Assembly (NCBI GenBank): GCA_016350165.1
Contig: CP066225.1
Coordinates: 2,170,001-2,234,000 of the forward strand
DNA length: 64,000 nt
From: Planctomycetota bacterium
GTDB lineage: Bacteria > Planctomycetota > Phycisphaerae > Phycisphaerales > Phycisphaeraceae
Direction: 5' to 3'
Positions 1 to 10,500 of this stretch are shown piece after piece; the stretch's first letter is position 1, and each line of letters starts with the position of its first letter. The translations under genes and the position numbers were made by a program. Under the pieces are notes generated by a model. The model did no database searches. It had not been told where the DNA came from and saw only the letters and a list, made by a program, of their open reading frames with translations.

Positions 1-744
1 GAACCAACGAACTTTAAGTTCAGCAAGTGCATCACTACTGAAAACATCACGTACAACTTCATTGATGATCTGGTATTCATGTCGCTCACGCATAGAAGTT
101 GCGACATAAACATCCATATGATCGGAAGTGAGGTAAGCATCTTGATTACGTTTTGCTCTGCTGACGATCTCTTCACGCTCTCTGAGTTGTTTAAGTACTT
201 CAGGGTTGTTTGGGTTTTCTTCTAGCTGAAGTTTAAGTTGGCGTTCAATGAGGTAGCCGAGGTAGTAGGTTTTTTCAGCAGCGATGACATCAACCGGCCA
301 AAGTGGATCGTGACGTTGCTTGAAGATTTCTTCGTCGACAGGTCCGATGCGTTCGATTTCGTCATGAAGATTCGTGGTGAATGAGCTGAGATATTTGAAG
401 CCGAATTTAACGTTGCCATAGTTGAGGATTGCAAGTTTTCGAAAACGATCAATACCTTTGCCCATATCTTCAAGACTAGCGAAAGCTTCGCCGCCGACGT
501 ATTCGGTGTCGCCATCAATGAGGAAACGGAAGAAGCTTGGCGAGACACGGTCGTAGCCAAGTAAGAGAAGCATTTCGTTGAATTGACTGTAACCAACGCC
601 GGAGCCTGAAAGAAGGTCATCAACTTTGTCGGAGAGTTGTCTGTCGAACTCGGCTTTCTGGCCGGTGAGTTGACGCAGTAAATCACAGATCTTCAATTGA
701 GTCGTCTCCACTACTTTTTCGATAACACTGATTTCAGATGACAT
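1..744 (-). CDS. unidentified protein, C-terminus cut by the window edge
   Basis: An open frame reads leftwards from an ATG at 744 (an in-frame TAA lies two codons upstream) and leaves the window without a stop, giving at least 248 residues. The first 150 residues are acidic and helical with no signal peptide or membrane segment (MSSEISVIEKVVE...). After a charged helix comes a hydrophobic strand and turn, DHMDVYVATSMRERHEYQ, before the edge. That last segment resembles the first strand and loop of Rossmann-like nucleotide-sensing folds such as nucleoside 2-deoxyribosyltransferase-like or TIR-like domains. The resemblance is from memory of the pattern and is weak. I do not recognise the gene with confidence; coding is supported by consistent codon use and an uninterrupted frame. 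Confidence 0.7.
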   Translation of the reverse strand, partial: MSSEISVIEKVVETTQLKICDLLRQLTGQKAEFDRQLSDKVDDLLSGSGVGYSQFNEMLLLLGYDRVSPSFFRFLIDGDTEYVGGEAFASLEDMGKGIDRFRKLAILNYGNVKFGFKYLSSFTTNLHDEIERIGPVDEEIFKQRHDPLWPVDVIAAEKTYYLGYLIERQLKLQLEENPNNPEVLKQLREREEIVSRAKRNQDAYLTSDHMDVYVATSMRERHEYQIINEVVRDVFSSDALAELKVRWF

Positions 745-1102
745 GCGTTAACCCCGCTTTTCGCATCGGCTCAACTGCGTTGCCTCTGCCCAATGACTGG
801 GACAATTTTGACGGCTTAGTACTTGCGAATTCTGATGAATTTCAGCAACAAGGCAAACTTCCAAAGCTATGCCAATTCACAACGTTAACGGTTTTAAAGC
901 TTGAAAACAACAGTATTTCACTGTTTTTGAAGATGGGTGAAATAGTGTGAAAACTTGTGTAGTGTGTATATGAACAGTCGAATCAACAACATATACCAAA
1001 AAGATATCGGAGGACCACAACCCATCGTATAATCCGCAGGACTCATTATGTGAAGTGCCCAATTATTAACATCGCGACAAATGTTACAGTTGAGAATTAA
1101 AA
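745..1102. other. intergenic region between divergent genes
   Basis: No convincing gene. A TATAAT hexamer at 1028-1033 could be the -10 box of the downstream lyase gene, but no good -35 box lies 16-18 bp upstream. An imperfect dyad, TTTCAC...GTGAAA, lies at about 916-943. No terminator was seen. Confidence 0.5.
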
Positions 1103-2875
1103 ATGAAGCGTGGATTAGCTGAACGGTTGGGATCAATCAAGGTCGAGCATCCAAGGTTGGGATTGAGTGATGCTGAGGTTGGCCTGATTTGCGATGCAAT
1201 TGAGCGAGGAAAGCCGGTGGCACGGGAGTGGTTTACTAATGCGCAAATAGATGCAGATTCGTACTTGAGCGAAGAGATTCTTAAGTATGAGATTGAGGGT
1301 GGGTTGAGACTTTTGTATGTTGCGCAAGAAGCAGTTAGACGGATGTATACGCTTTGTTTGACTTATCGCATTACTAAAGAAAAACGCTATGCAAAACGAG
1401 CTATCGATGAGCTTTTGAATGTGTGCTGGTTTACTGATTGGAATCCGAGACATTTTTTGGATTGCGCGGAAATGACGCATGCGGTTTCGATTGGATATGA
1501 CTGGCTGCATGACGAGTTAAATAAACGGCAACGTAAAGTGATTGTTGAAGCGATTGTAAAAAAGGGATTACAGCCGGGGCTTGAGTGTTTTGAAAAGAAA
1601 ATCAGATGGACGTTTGAAACGAATAATTGGAATTTGATTTGCGCGACAGGGATGATTGTTGGGTGCTTAGCTGTAAGTGATCTGGAACGTGAGATTGCAA
1701 ATGATCTATTTAGCCGCTGTATTGATATTGTAAAGTTACCGTTGGACCAGTTTGCGCCTGATGGAGGCTGGTTTGAAGGGCCAGCTTATTGGCGGTACAC
1801 GACCGAGTATATGACGCTATTGTTTCGAGTTTTACAATCCAGTTTAGGAACCGATTTCGGTCTGTCGAAAAAGGCTGGGATTGCGGAAACAGCCAAGTTT
1901 CCAATTTATATGATTGGGCCGACGTATCGGTTTTTTAATTATGCTGATAGTGTTGATGAGGTAAAACCTGCTCCTCATCTATTGGATTTGGCGAATCGGT
2001 ATTGCTGCAAACAATATGCGAAGTTTCATATGCACTATCACAATGGTGCCGCGATGGAGTTGTGTTACTATCAACCATCGTTTGAAGATATTGCAGCCAA
2101 ATCTTTTGCAGAGATTATTGATGCGTGGCCGTTGGATTTGCGATTTGAGGATGTGAATGCTTTTGCGATGCGATCGAGTTGGAGTAATGATGCATGGTTT
2201 GTTGCTGCTAATTTTGGGCGAAATGGCATATCACACAGCCAGCTTGATATTGGCACATTTGTATTAGATGCGCATGGGAAGCGGTTCATCTGCGATCTTG
2301 GGATGGGTGACTACAACGCACCGGGTTATTTTCTTAATCAGCGATGGCAATACTATCGCATGCGGGCAGAGGGGAATAATACGCTGGTATTGAAGCCAAA
2401 TGATGAAACGGAATTGGTGACAGATCAGGATACACCGGCTGGTACAAAATGTATCTCATTTAATTCAAGTGAAGAATGCTGCACCGCTAAATATGATATG
2501 AGTGAGGCATACCAGTCTTATGCGAATCAAGTTGTACGTGAGTTTGAGTTGAATCGTAAAGCAAATGAAAAACCAAGCGTAATTGTAAGCGATAAAATTT
2601 GTTGCCCTAAGAATACTGAGATTTATTGGTTTGCACATACGGAAGCTGAGATTAACATTTTGCCAAGTGGTCGCAGTGCGAAACTAATTATAGGGCATAC
2701 GGAAATTCAAACGGATTTACTCGAACCACACGATGCAGTATTTACAAAATGTGAAGCAAGCCCGATGAATGAACATGCTACGACTATGAGTGTACGGAAT
2801 ACAGGTTTTCAAAAACTATCAATTCGATTCAAAGCAACTACTGAAATATCAAAAATTACAGTGCAGTTCTCATAA
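1103..2875 (+). CDS. heparinase II/III-like polysaccharide lyase
   Basis: A 590-residue protein with the two-part layout of heparinase II/III family lyases. An alpha-helical toroid spans roughly residues 60-330, with an NNWN motif and a DGGWFEGPAYWRYT segment followed by FNYADS. A beta-sheet heparinase II/III-like domain spans roughly 350-590 (HSQLDIGTFVLDAHGKRF, then NQRWQYYRMRAEGNNTL). Family members cleave uronic-acid polysaccharides such as glycosaminoglycans or alginate by beta-elimination; the substrate cannot be told from sequence. No signal peptide is visible, so it may act on imported oligosaccharides. An in-frame TGA 12 bases upstream fixes the ATG at 1103 as the earliest start; the ribosome-binding site is poor. 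It is a single gene with a 614-bp gap downstream. Confidence 0.85.
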   Translation: MKRGLAERLGSIKVEHPRLGLSDAEVGLICDAIERGKPVAREWFTNAQIDADSYLSEEILKYEIEGGLRLLYVAQEAVRRMYTLCLTYRITKEKRYAKRAIDELLNVCWFTDWNPRHFLDCAEMTHAVSIGYDWLHDELNKRQRKVIVEAIVKKGLQPGLECFEKKIRWTFETNNWNLICATGMIVGCLAVSDLEREIANDLFSRCIDIVKLPLDQFAPDGGWFEGPAYWRYTTEYMTLLFRVLQSSLGTDFGLSKKAGIAETAKFPIYMIGPTYRFFNYADSVDEVKPAPHLLDLANRYCCKQYAKFHMHYHNGAAMELCYYQPSFEDIAAKSFAEIIDAWPLDLRFEDVNAFAMRSSWSNDAWFVAANFGRNGISHSQLDIGTFVLDAHGKRFICDLGMGDYNAPGYFLNQRWQYYRMRAEGNNTLVLKPNDETELVTDQDTPAGTKCISFNSSEECCTAKYDMSEAYQSYANQVVREFELNRKANEKPSVIVSDKICCPKNTEIYWFAHTEAEINILPSGRSAKLIIGHTEIQTDLLEPHDAVFTKCEASPMNEHATTMSVRNTGFQKLSIRFKATTEISKITVQFS

Positions 2876-3150
2876 TTTTCTAACTTTAACTTCGAAATCG
2901 GTAAAAAACTAATATTTTTTATTTCACATTTCAAACAAAGCTCACACGACCGCTTAACTGTTAATCATGTCTAAAACTTTTAAATTTTGTAATATTCATC
3001 AAATTAGTTACTTCTTTGATGATTTGTTTTTTAATACAAGTTACCAATTAAAAGCTAGTTATATTCATATATAAAAATAATGATTCCAAATATCTAATCT
3101 ATATATACCACATACAAAACAGAGCAATATTGTATTTCAAATAATACGAA

Positions 3151-3172
3151 ATACACTTTTTTTATAGTGTAT
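3151..3172. promoter_or_regulatory. inverted repeat upstream of PEP-CTERM promoter
   Basis: Perfect 7-bp dyad ATACACT-N8-AGTGTAT, ending 30 bp before the -35 box. The position suits an activator or repressor site. A different palindrome sits 32 bp upstream of the paralogous promoter (7359-7375). Confidence 0.45.
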
Positions 3173-3202
3173 CCGTGCGCAGTTGATCAGGCCGAATCTG
3201 TA

Positions 3203-3230
3203 TTGAATCGTTCTAATTCATGATTATACT
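3203..3230 (+). promoter_or_regulatory. sigma-70 promoter of first giant PEP-CTERM gene
   Basis: TTGAAT (3203-3208), 16-bp spacer, TATACT (3225-3230). The block is nearly the same as that before the paralogous gene (TTGAAC, 16 bp, TATACT at 7408-7435), including the flanking TTATACTTAC, which supports function through conservation. Predicted start is near 3237, giving a leader of about 250 nt. Confidence 0.75.
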
Positions 3231-3489
3231 TACCCCAAATTGTGAATATGTTTGACGATAAGTTTGGTCACACAACTAATACATCGCCTGTGTGATATAC
3301 CTGCCTGTTTTGTTTTGCCTGTGTAACACACCAACTAGTTGCAAGCGATACTGCGATACATCTTGAAAGATAGATGTGTCTATGCACATGTATTGTTTTG
3401 CGCATTATGTTGCCACAGTGCTGGCGTAAATATTTTGAGGGCGATATTCCGAACACAAACCACTTTGATGTGGGAATGGAGCTGAAAAG

Positions 3490-6400
3490 ATGAGACAAGA
3501 TACTGTTTCACGTATTAAAAGATATTCAACGTCGGCTTTGGTTGGCTTTGCGATAGCGGGGACAGGTTATGCGGATTCGTTTTCTTGGCAAGGTGCAGAT
3601 TCAGATACGGCGAAGTTCACGAACTGGTTGAATCACAGCACGAATTCGCCAGGGTTGCCGTACACGTTGGTTGATTACAAGGTGTTTGGTAATTCCATTT
3701 ATATTGACACAACGATCTATTTTAATGGAGCGATATTAAACAATTATGCGAATCCCGAGCATGATGGGGATTTGCTTTTACTGAATGACTCGTTGTTTAC
3801 GCTGAATGATAGGCTGACGGTGTTTGATTTCACGGAGAACCAATCGGTATTCATGGTTGAGAATGGATCGCGTGGCACGATATCGAACAAGGCGCGGATG
3901 ACATTTTCGGGCGGTTTCGGTGTATTCTCTGTTGGCCGGGGCGATGCGGGGGAAACGGGGTTGGCGACGTTTGATATCTTGAGTGGTGGTGAGGTTGAAA
4001 CGGATCAGGTGCATATTGGTCAATCTCGAAACGGGATTTTGGGTAACGGCAAAATGACGGTGGATGGTGTGGGTTCACTTTTATATGCTGATTTTGATAT
4101 TCGGGTTGGAACGCAAGGATTTATTGATAACACAATAGGGAGCTATGGTGAACTGCATGTAAGTAACAGCGGTTACGTTGAAACAGAAGATATGACGATC
4201 GGCAATTTGGGTACTGGCGAGGTGCTGGTTGATGGTGGCACGCTAACGGTTCATGATGAGCTGTATGTAGGTGCTAACGCAAATGCAATGCCTCTTGCTC
4301 AAAGTACGGGGACTTTGACGGTCCAAGGCGGAGGTGGATTGGTTGATGCAGAGACTCTGTATGTGGGGTATGGGGGTATTGGTGATTTTAATGTGCATGA
4401 TAGCGCGACTGTGTCGCTGGGAAATTTGTACGTTGGGCTTTACGATGGCGAAGGTTCGATGCTAGTGGATGAAGGAGTTGTTGATCTGAATACTGGCAAT
4501 GATAACGTATCTTCACTGTTCAGGATTGGGGTGCAATCGAAATTTGCTAATGTGACCGTTGATGGCGGTGATTCATACATTGAGATGTATGATTCGGATG
4601 GTGTGGAGATATTGATTGGTGATCAGGCAGCAGGATCGTTGGTGATTCGCAATGGTGGTACGTATCAGTCAAAAGTAACCAAATCGAGTAATTATATTGT
4701 TGGCGGGTTTAATTTAGGTACGGGAACTCTGACTGTTCATGGTACGGATATTCATGGGAAGCGTAGTACATTCCGTGATGATTTTGGTTATGTGCGTGTG
4801 GGACATGGTTCGCCAAATGCATTTGGCACGGTGAATGTGACGGGTGGCGCGTTAATGGATGTTGAGCGGATGGATATTGGTAATGCTGGAACAGGCAATT
4901 TGTTCGTACTAGACCCGAATAGCCGATTGGAGACACAGACGCTAAAGATCGTTGGTACTGGATCGATGGCTATGATCAGTTCCGGCGGAATCGTTGATAC
5001 AGAATTTTTGACTATCGACTCTGAAGACGACGGTGTGGGTGGATTAATGACGGTTGCTACGGGGGGCACATTAGAAGCTGATAATGTGAAAATAGGTGTA
5101 CTCAGTAGCGGTCGATTGAATATTGCTGGTGGTAATGTTAATGCAGATAGTATTGAGGTGGGGTCACAATCTCATGCAGGCGACTATGCAGATGCGGTGA
5201 TTGATCTCACATCAAATGGGTCATTATCAACGACTGGCTCTGCAACTATTGGTAAAGCAAATGGGTATAACGCGGTATTGAATATTCATGGTGGTTCGTC
5301 AGTTGATATCGGTCATAATCTGTTAATTGGGTCTGCAAATACTGGTCATGCGTCAGTTGACGTGATGGGTTTGTGGAATGATGTATCTGAACTTCGAGTA
5401 ACGCAGCATCTTGCGGTTGGCTCATCTGGCGACGGCAATGCAGTTTTCCGTATGAATGATTACAGTTCCGCAGAGATCGGCAGGAATATGTACGTGGGCA
5501 ACATACAAGGTGGTGATCATCTTGCTGTGATAGATGGTATAAATGCTCAGGTTACTGTCGACAACACATTGCATGTCGGCTTCCAGGCTGAAGGCAAGAT
5601 GGAGATCAATCAAGGTCAAGTTTCTGCTGGTTTAATGATGGTGGGTTCCAATTTTTATGGTCATGGCCATCTGGTCATTAATAGTTCATTAGCGAATCTT
5701 GATGTTACAAGTATTGCTTATATTGGTGATCCGATTGATGATGAATCAACGAATACATCAGGTCGTGTTGATTTGATCAACTATGGTGAATTGGATGTGA
5801 ATCAAAAAGTTGTGGTTGGAAAACATGGCGAGCTGAATATCTGGGGCGGTATCTTAAAAACACGTGAAATTGAGATTGATGAGCAAGCGAACGTCAATTG
5901 GAGTGCGGGGATGGTGTTCCTCACGAATGATACTGTTTTTTATCAAACGAGTGGACTTGATCGGTTGCTTGGCGATAGTGATACGCTGCATGCGGGTCAG
6001 GTGCTTGTTGTGGATGGGATTTTAAATCTAAGCAAACAGCTTGGGCTGAATGGCGGCACGTTGATTGTTAATGATATCGATGGGTTTGCGGGTTCACGTT
6101 TGTTAGATTTCCAGAGTGGCACGCTTGGTTTCTTGTATGGCGGCGATGTTGGTTATGGTAACAATGTGCTTGGTGATCGCTTGATTATGAAAGAAGACAT
6201 GACGATTGCGAGTGGTGGCACATTCACAAACGGTGGGTGGATCAGCGGCAGCGGCACATTTACTACTAACTTTCCAAGTCATGAAGATATCTACGCATAT
6301 GATTTTGGTTCTTTCGCCAACACTTCAGATGGTACGCTTCATTTGGATTCGGGTGATCGCATGTTCATTGATATGGACGATGTGAGTAATGATGGCGTGA

Positions 6401-7182
6401 TTGAAGTGTTTGATGGCCAACTGATTGTGAATGGTGATTTTTATAACCGTGGTGACTTATTGCAGTTTGATGGTTTGATCAACATTGATGGTCAGCTTAT
6501 CAACGAAAACCAGATCACAGGTTTAGATATTCATTTGCGAGCAAGCAATATTGTAAACCAAGGCGATATGGATTTTGCGGACACACAGCACCTTATTTTT
6601 GGTAATTTGAAGAATGAGTTGGATGGCAAGATAACAGTGACTCGAGGGGCGAGGTTAACGCTGCATGATCATGTGCAAAATGATACGACGATTGAAATCT
6701 CTGACGATGCAAGTGTTGTCATCTTCGGTACGCTTTCCGGTTCCGGCTCAATCACCGGTGGCGGTACGACCTACATCGAAGGCACACTGACACCTGGGAA
6801 CAGCCCCGGTATGATTAGTGTTGTCGGAGATATTGTTTTAACTGATGACGCAACTGCAGTGATGGAACTCGCAGGCGATGACATTGGCACTGAGTACGAT
6901 GCACTTCAAATAGACGGCGAACTCACAATTGACGGCACGCTTGAAGTCGCATTACTTGATGGCTTTAACCCACTCATGGGGCAACTCTTCCAAATCTTCG
7001 AAGCATCAAACATCGAAGGCCAATTTGATGAACTGCTGCTCCCAACACTCACTGGTAACTTAGATTGGGACACAAGCCAACTCAGTATCGATGGGTCACT
7101 ACGTGTCATTCCAGAGCCAGCAACCCTATTGTTGCTCAGCTTGCTTAGTTTGCCGACTTTACGAAGGCGGCGAAGCGCATAA
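3490..7182 (+). CDS. giant PEP-CTERM protein with beta-strand repeats
   Basis: A 1230-residue exported protein. Residues 1-28 form a signal peptide (SALVGFAIAGTGYA, cleavage before D29). Most of the body is Gly/Val/Asp-rich repeats of the type LTVxGGGxLxxxxxLYVG, the parallel beta-helix repeats seen in autotransporter-like adhesins. The C-terminus is a PEP-CTERM anchor: PEP at about 1208-1210, a Leu-rich segment and RRRRSA. In this system exosortase and its partners process the tail and place the protein at the cell surface or in exopolysaccharide; no exosortase is in the window. GGAG lies 8 nt before the ATG. It is followed by a strong terminator and then a paralogue. The last 400 bp change to C/A-ending codons, unlike the G/T-ending body. 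Confidence 0.88.
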   Translation: MRQDTVSRIKRYSTSALVGFAIAGTGYADSFSWQGADSDTAKFTNWLNHSTNSPGLPYTLVDYKVFGNSIYIDTTIYFNGAILNNYANPEHDGDLLLLNDSLFTLNDRLTVFDFTENQSVFMVENGSRGTISNKARMTFSGGFGVFSVGRGDAGETGLATFDILSGGEVETDQVHIGQSRNGILGNGKMTVDGVGSLLYADFDIRVGTQGFIDNTIGSYGELHVSNSGYVETEDMTIGNLGTGEVLVDGGTLTVHDELYVGANANAMPLAQSTGTLTVQGGGGLVDAETLYVGYGGIGDFNVHDSATVSLGNLYVGLYDGEGSMLVDEGVVDLNTGNDNVSSLFRIGVQSKFANVTVDGGDSYIEMYDSDGVEILIGDQAAGSLVIRNGGTYQSKVTKSSNYIVGGFNLGTGTLTVHGTDIHGKRSTFRDDFGYVRVGHGSPNAFGTVNVTGGALMDVERMDIGNAGTGNLFVLDPNSRLETQTLKIVGTGSMAMISSGGIVDTEFLTIDSEDDGVGGLMTVATGGTLEADNVKIGVLSSGRLNIAGGNVNADSIEVGSQSHAGDYADAVIDLTSNGSLSTTGSATIGKANGYNAVLNIHGGSSVDIGHNLLIGSANTGHASVDVMGLWNDVSELRVTQHLAVGSSGDGNAVFRMNDYSSAEIGRNMYVGNIQGGDHLAVIDGINAQVTVDNTLHVGFQAEGKMEINQGQVSAGLMMVGSNFYGHGHLVINSSLANLDVTSIAYIGDPIDDESTNTSGRVDLINYGELDVNQKVVVGKHGELNIWGGILKTREIEIDEQANVNWSAGMVFLTNDTVFYQTSGLDRLLGDSDTLHAGQVLVVDGILNLSKQLGLNGGTLIVNDIDGFAGSRLLDFQSGTLGFLYGGDVGYGNNVLGDRLIMKEDMTIASGGTFTNGGWISGSGTFTTNFPSHEDIYAYDFGSFANTSDGTLHLDSGDRMFIDMDDVSNDGVIEVFDGQLIVNGDFYNRGDLLQFDGLINIDGQLINENQITGLDIHLRASNIVNQGDMDFADTQHLIFGNLKNELDGKITVTRGARLTLHDHVQNDTTIEISDDASVVIFGTLSGSGSITGGGTTYIEGTLTPGNSPGMISVVGDIVLTDDATAVMELAGDDIGTEYDALQIDGELTIDGTLEVALLDGFNPLMGQLFQIFEASNIEGQFDELLLPTLTGNLDWDTSQLSIDGSLRVIPEPATLLLLSLLSLPTLRRRRSA

Positions 7183-7205
7183 ACCTAATTAACATCTAAA
7201 AACAC

Positions 7206-7231
7206 AAAAAGCCTCTAAATAGAGGCTTTTT
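7206..7231 (+). terminator. rho-independent terminator of first giant PEP-CTERM gene
   Basis: Perfect 11-bp stem AAAAAGCCTCT / AGAGGCTTTTT with an AAAT loop and a T-rich tail, 24 bp after the stop codon. Confidence 0.9.
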
Positions 7232-7358
7232 CTTTATTCAACATTTACATAAAACAATATATTAAAGCTAATCTATCTTTTTATATTTACGACTACATGA
7301 AATCACTTGTAAATTCTATTTATAAAACGCAAGTATACTCGCCGAACTAAAAACGCTT

Positions 7359-7375
7359 ATTTAACAGTGTTAAAT
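7359..7375. promoter_or_regulatory. palindrome upstream of second PEP-CTERM promoter
   Basis: Perfect palindrome ATTTAACA-G-TGTTAAAT ending 32 bp before the -35 box, the same position as the 3151-3172 dyad of the paralogue. Both contain AGTGT followed by T/A-rich bases. Confidence 0.45.
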
Positions 7376-7407
7376 GTATCTATTTTGCAATTAGCTATCG
7401 TTTTCGC

Positions 7408-7435
7408 TTGAACGATTAAATTTCATAATTATACT
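7408..7435 (+). promoter_or_regulatory. sigma-70 promoter of second giant PEP-CTERM gene
   Basis: TTGAAC (7408-7413), 16-bp spacer, TATACT (7430-7435); conserved with the promoter at 3203-3230. Confidence 0.75.
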
Positions 7436-7568
7436 TACGTCCGAACTTTTAATAGAGAAAGCTTCTACAACTTGCCTGCCTGTGTTGTGCGTCCGTATTG
7501 AGCATGTCTTATTTTTCGTGGTTGGCAAATCATCACCTGTTACTTCCGCATAAGGGAAGGGATTGAAA

Positions 7569-10500
7569 ATGAGAGACAATGTCATTACGCGCCTGCGCGC
7601 TTACTCCACAGCCACGCTGCTAGCTTTTGCGATGGGCGGCATTACATCTGCTGATACATATATATGGACGGGTGCAGACAAATTCGACGGCTCTGATTTT
7701 AGCAAAATAACAAACTGGGAACTCAAAGATGGTGGTATCGGCTCGCCGTTTGTCGGAACGCTGGTTGATGGCCATGAGTTATTGATCGATACGACTGTGC
7801 CAAAGGTTAACGGATACGCAAACGACCGCCACAACCCGACCCTATATTCAGAATTTTATAATTTTGTTAATGGCGCAAAACTGATTGTTGACGATCGATT
7901 AACGGAGCTGCTCATTGATGATGTTTTTACTGGCATCAATTTGGGATCTGACACTGAATTGCACGTGAGCAATGGTGCCCGGATTCGTTCTACATCAGGT
8001 GTTAGTGGGCCGATCATTGGCTACCAAACAGGCGATAAATCTGCGAAAGCTTACATCAATAGCAATGGATCGATCACTGCGACTGACTTAATCGTTGCAT
8101 TGACTGATCCTTCTGGATTCAAACATAGTATTGCGGAAGTATTTGTCTCGGGAACTTTCAGCGGTATTGCTTTATCTGAAACTTTGTCGATTGGCATGTC
8201 GGCACATGATTCGAGTATCAATGATGCGACATCAAAAACGTTTGGCGTCGTAACAGTTGAAAATAATGCTTATGTCAATGTCGTTAACGGTGCTGACACA
8301 GGGACCATCTATGTTGGGCAAGGCACTAGCGGACGATTGAATGTTAATGATGCGACTGTGAATACAAACATTATGTGTGTCGGTTCAGGTCATTTTCCAA
8401 CAACGATCAACAACTCACGCACGTCCGGTGAACTAGTAATCGATGGCATACTTAGTGATGTGAGAACTGATCATTTGAATGTTGGTGAAAATACTCGCGG
8501 GAGTGTGACGGTTTCAAATCAGGCGACACTGCGTGCGGATAATCTGACGATCGGTTTGAATAGAGGTCATGGCATTGTACGGGTTGAGTCGGGTGGTAAG
8601 TTGATCATGGAGCCTGATTTCATCGGCATTCTCTCGATTGGTCAGGAGGGTTCTCTTGATACAAGTAAGCTTATTTTAACTGATCAAAACACCCGAATGG
8701 AAGTTAGCAATGAGGTTCAAACGGTATTTGTTGGCCAAGCATCCAATGCTGAGTGGCTTGTCCAAGACGGTGCAACCTTCGCTCGATTGCATGAGGGTAG
8801 CACACCAGCAGATTATTATTTTGGTATTAAAGGTTCAGCAAATAATCAGAGAGGATTTGCGGATCTGATTGTCGAAGGTGATGGCTCAAGATGGGAAGAT
8901 GCGACAGGACGAATCAGGCTGGGGTTCGGGCTTGCAGCTGACGGTACGACTAAAAATGTTGGCGGGCTTTTTGTAAAAGATGGCGGATACTTAAATGCTG
9001 ACATTATCGATGCGGGCACACGGCTAAGCAATCAATATGGGCAAGGTAACATCAGCATTGCAGGTGATGGCACAAAGGTCATTGCGAACACTATTTCTGT
9101 TCAAGGCGATAGAAGTAACATCTATTTGACTAATGGCGGGGATGCTAACATGGGCACCTTAAACGTCGACAGTGAAAGTGCGCATTACGTTTACAGTTGG
9201 AATAATGGTGTCGTCGCGAATGCAACCATTGAAGACCAAGGCAGTGTACTTAAGCTTGGCTCTGCTTATATTGGTATTGATCACGCTGGCGCGATGTATG
9301 TTACAAATGAAGGTGTTGTGCGAGCAACCGGTAAGTTTCATGTCGGCATGGGCGAAAGTTTTGATGTGAGCACATCTGCTTTACTTAGAGCTGATAACAA
9401 TGCATATGTCAGAGCAGTCGGTGGTTTTGAAGTCGCGGGCGGCGACAGCCGTCATGCTGAAGTTCAAGTTCTAGGCGGCAGCTACCTCACAGCTAACGGC
9501 GATATTCGTCTTGGCATCGGTTCAGACTCATATGGGAAACTGACTGTTGAAGGCATGGGCCAAGCCACACTGACCGATAGTTATGGTACATTCGCTCATT
9601 CAAGAATTTTTTCATCTGATGACATCATCACAGGTGTTAGTATTGGATCCAGCGGCGACATTCATGTCGGTGATCATGGTGAAATTGCTGTAAAAAGCAT
9701 CTTCCTTCAGCAAAGTGCTGGGGGTACTTCTGAAATGGTTGTTGATGGTGAAAATGCTGCTGTTTATTCCAATGGTACTTTACACGTTGGTTCATTTGGC
9801 GATGCTCAACTCACCATTCGTGAAGGTAAAGTTTCTACAAATGCTTTGATCTTTGCGAATGATGGTAGCGCTCGAGGCCGCGTGACGATCATCGGCAAGG
9901 ACTCGGAACTGATCGTTTACAACGGTCTTAACATGATCAATCAATATGAAGCTCGTCTCGATCTGTACCACAGCGGCCAATTAATACTTCTTGACGATCT
10001 GATTGCCAACGACTCAAGCATCGTCAATATCTTTGGCGGCCAACTCAATGCTCGTGATATCCACCTTGAGCCAGATACAAATCCAATCAATTGGCAAACC
10101 GGCACAATCGCGTTAAGTAGCGATCAAGCTTTGTACGAAGGCAGCACGCTTGATGTCCTAACTTATCACTACGATTCAGCCACTGATACTTCATATAACA
10201 AACTTGGTGCAGGCAAAATTCTGTATGTTGGCGGCGAGCTTTCCATGAGTAAACAACTCACCATCGACGGCGGCACACTCATCATCGACCAATTCGACAG
10301 CCACGCTGGCCTTCCACTGCTCGAACTCAAAAAAGGTAAGTTCGGCTTCTACCACAGCGGCAGCATCGGCGACGGCAGCCCACTCGGCAATCGTCTCATG
10401 ATGAACGAAGATGTTCACATCGTCGCAGGTGGCCCTCTCACCAACAACGGCTGGATCGGCGGCAGTGGTGTCATCTCAGACGAGATTCCAACCAATCTCC

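Larger units (their letters stand above)
2876..3489. other. AT-rich intergenic region and long leader of the first giant PEP-CTERM gene
   Basis: Very AT-rich to about 3180, with no gene. It holds an upstream dyad (3151-3172), a sigma-70-type promoter (3203-3230) and a leader of about 250 nt with three GCCTGTKT-like motifs (near 3289, 3302 and 3316). No clear terminator for the lyase gene was seen. Confidence 0.6.
7232..7568. other. intergenic region and leader of second giant PEP-CTERM gene
   Basis: AT-rich, no gene. It holds a 17-bp palindrome (7359-7375), the promoter (7408-7435) and a leader of about 125 nt with a TGCCTGCCTGTGTT motif like those in the first leader. Confidence 0.55.

Noticed and set aside
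222-686. 154-residue minus-strand frame
   Set aside because: It lies in the wrong frame of the true edge gene (1-744), with Ser/Thr-rich low-quality composition.
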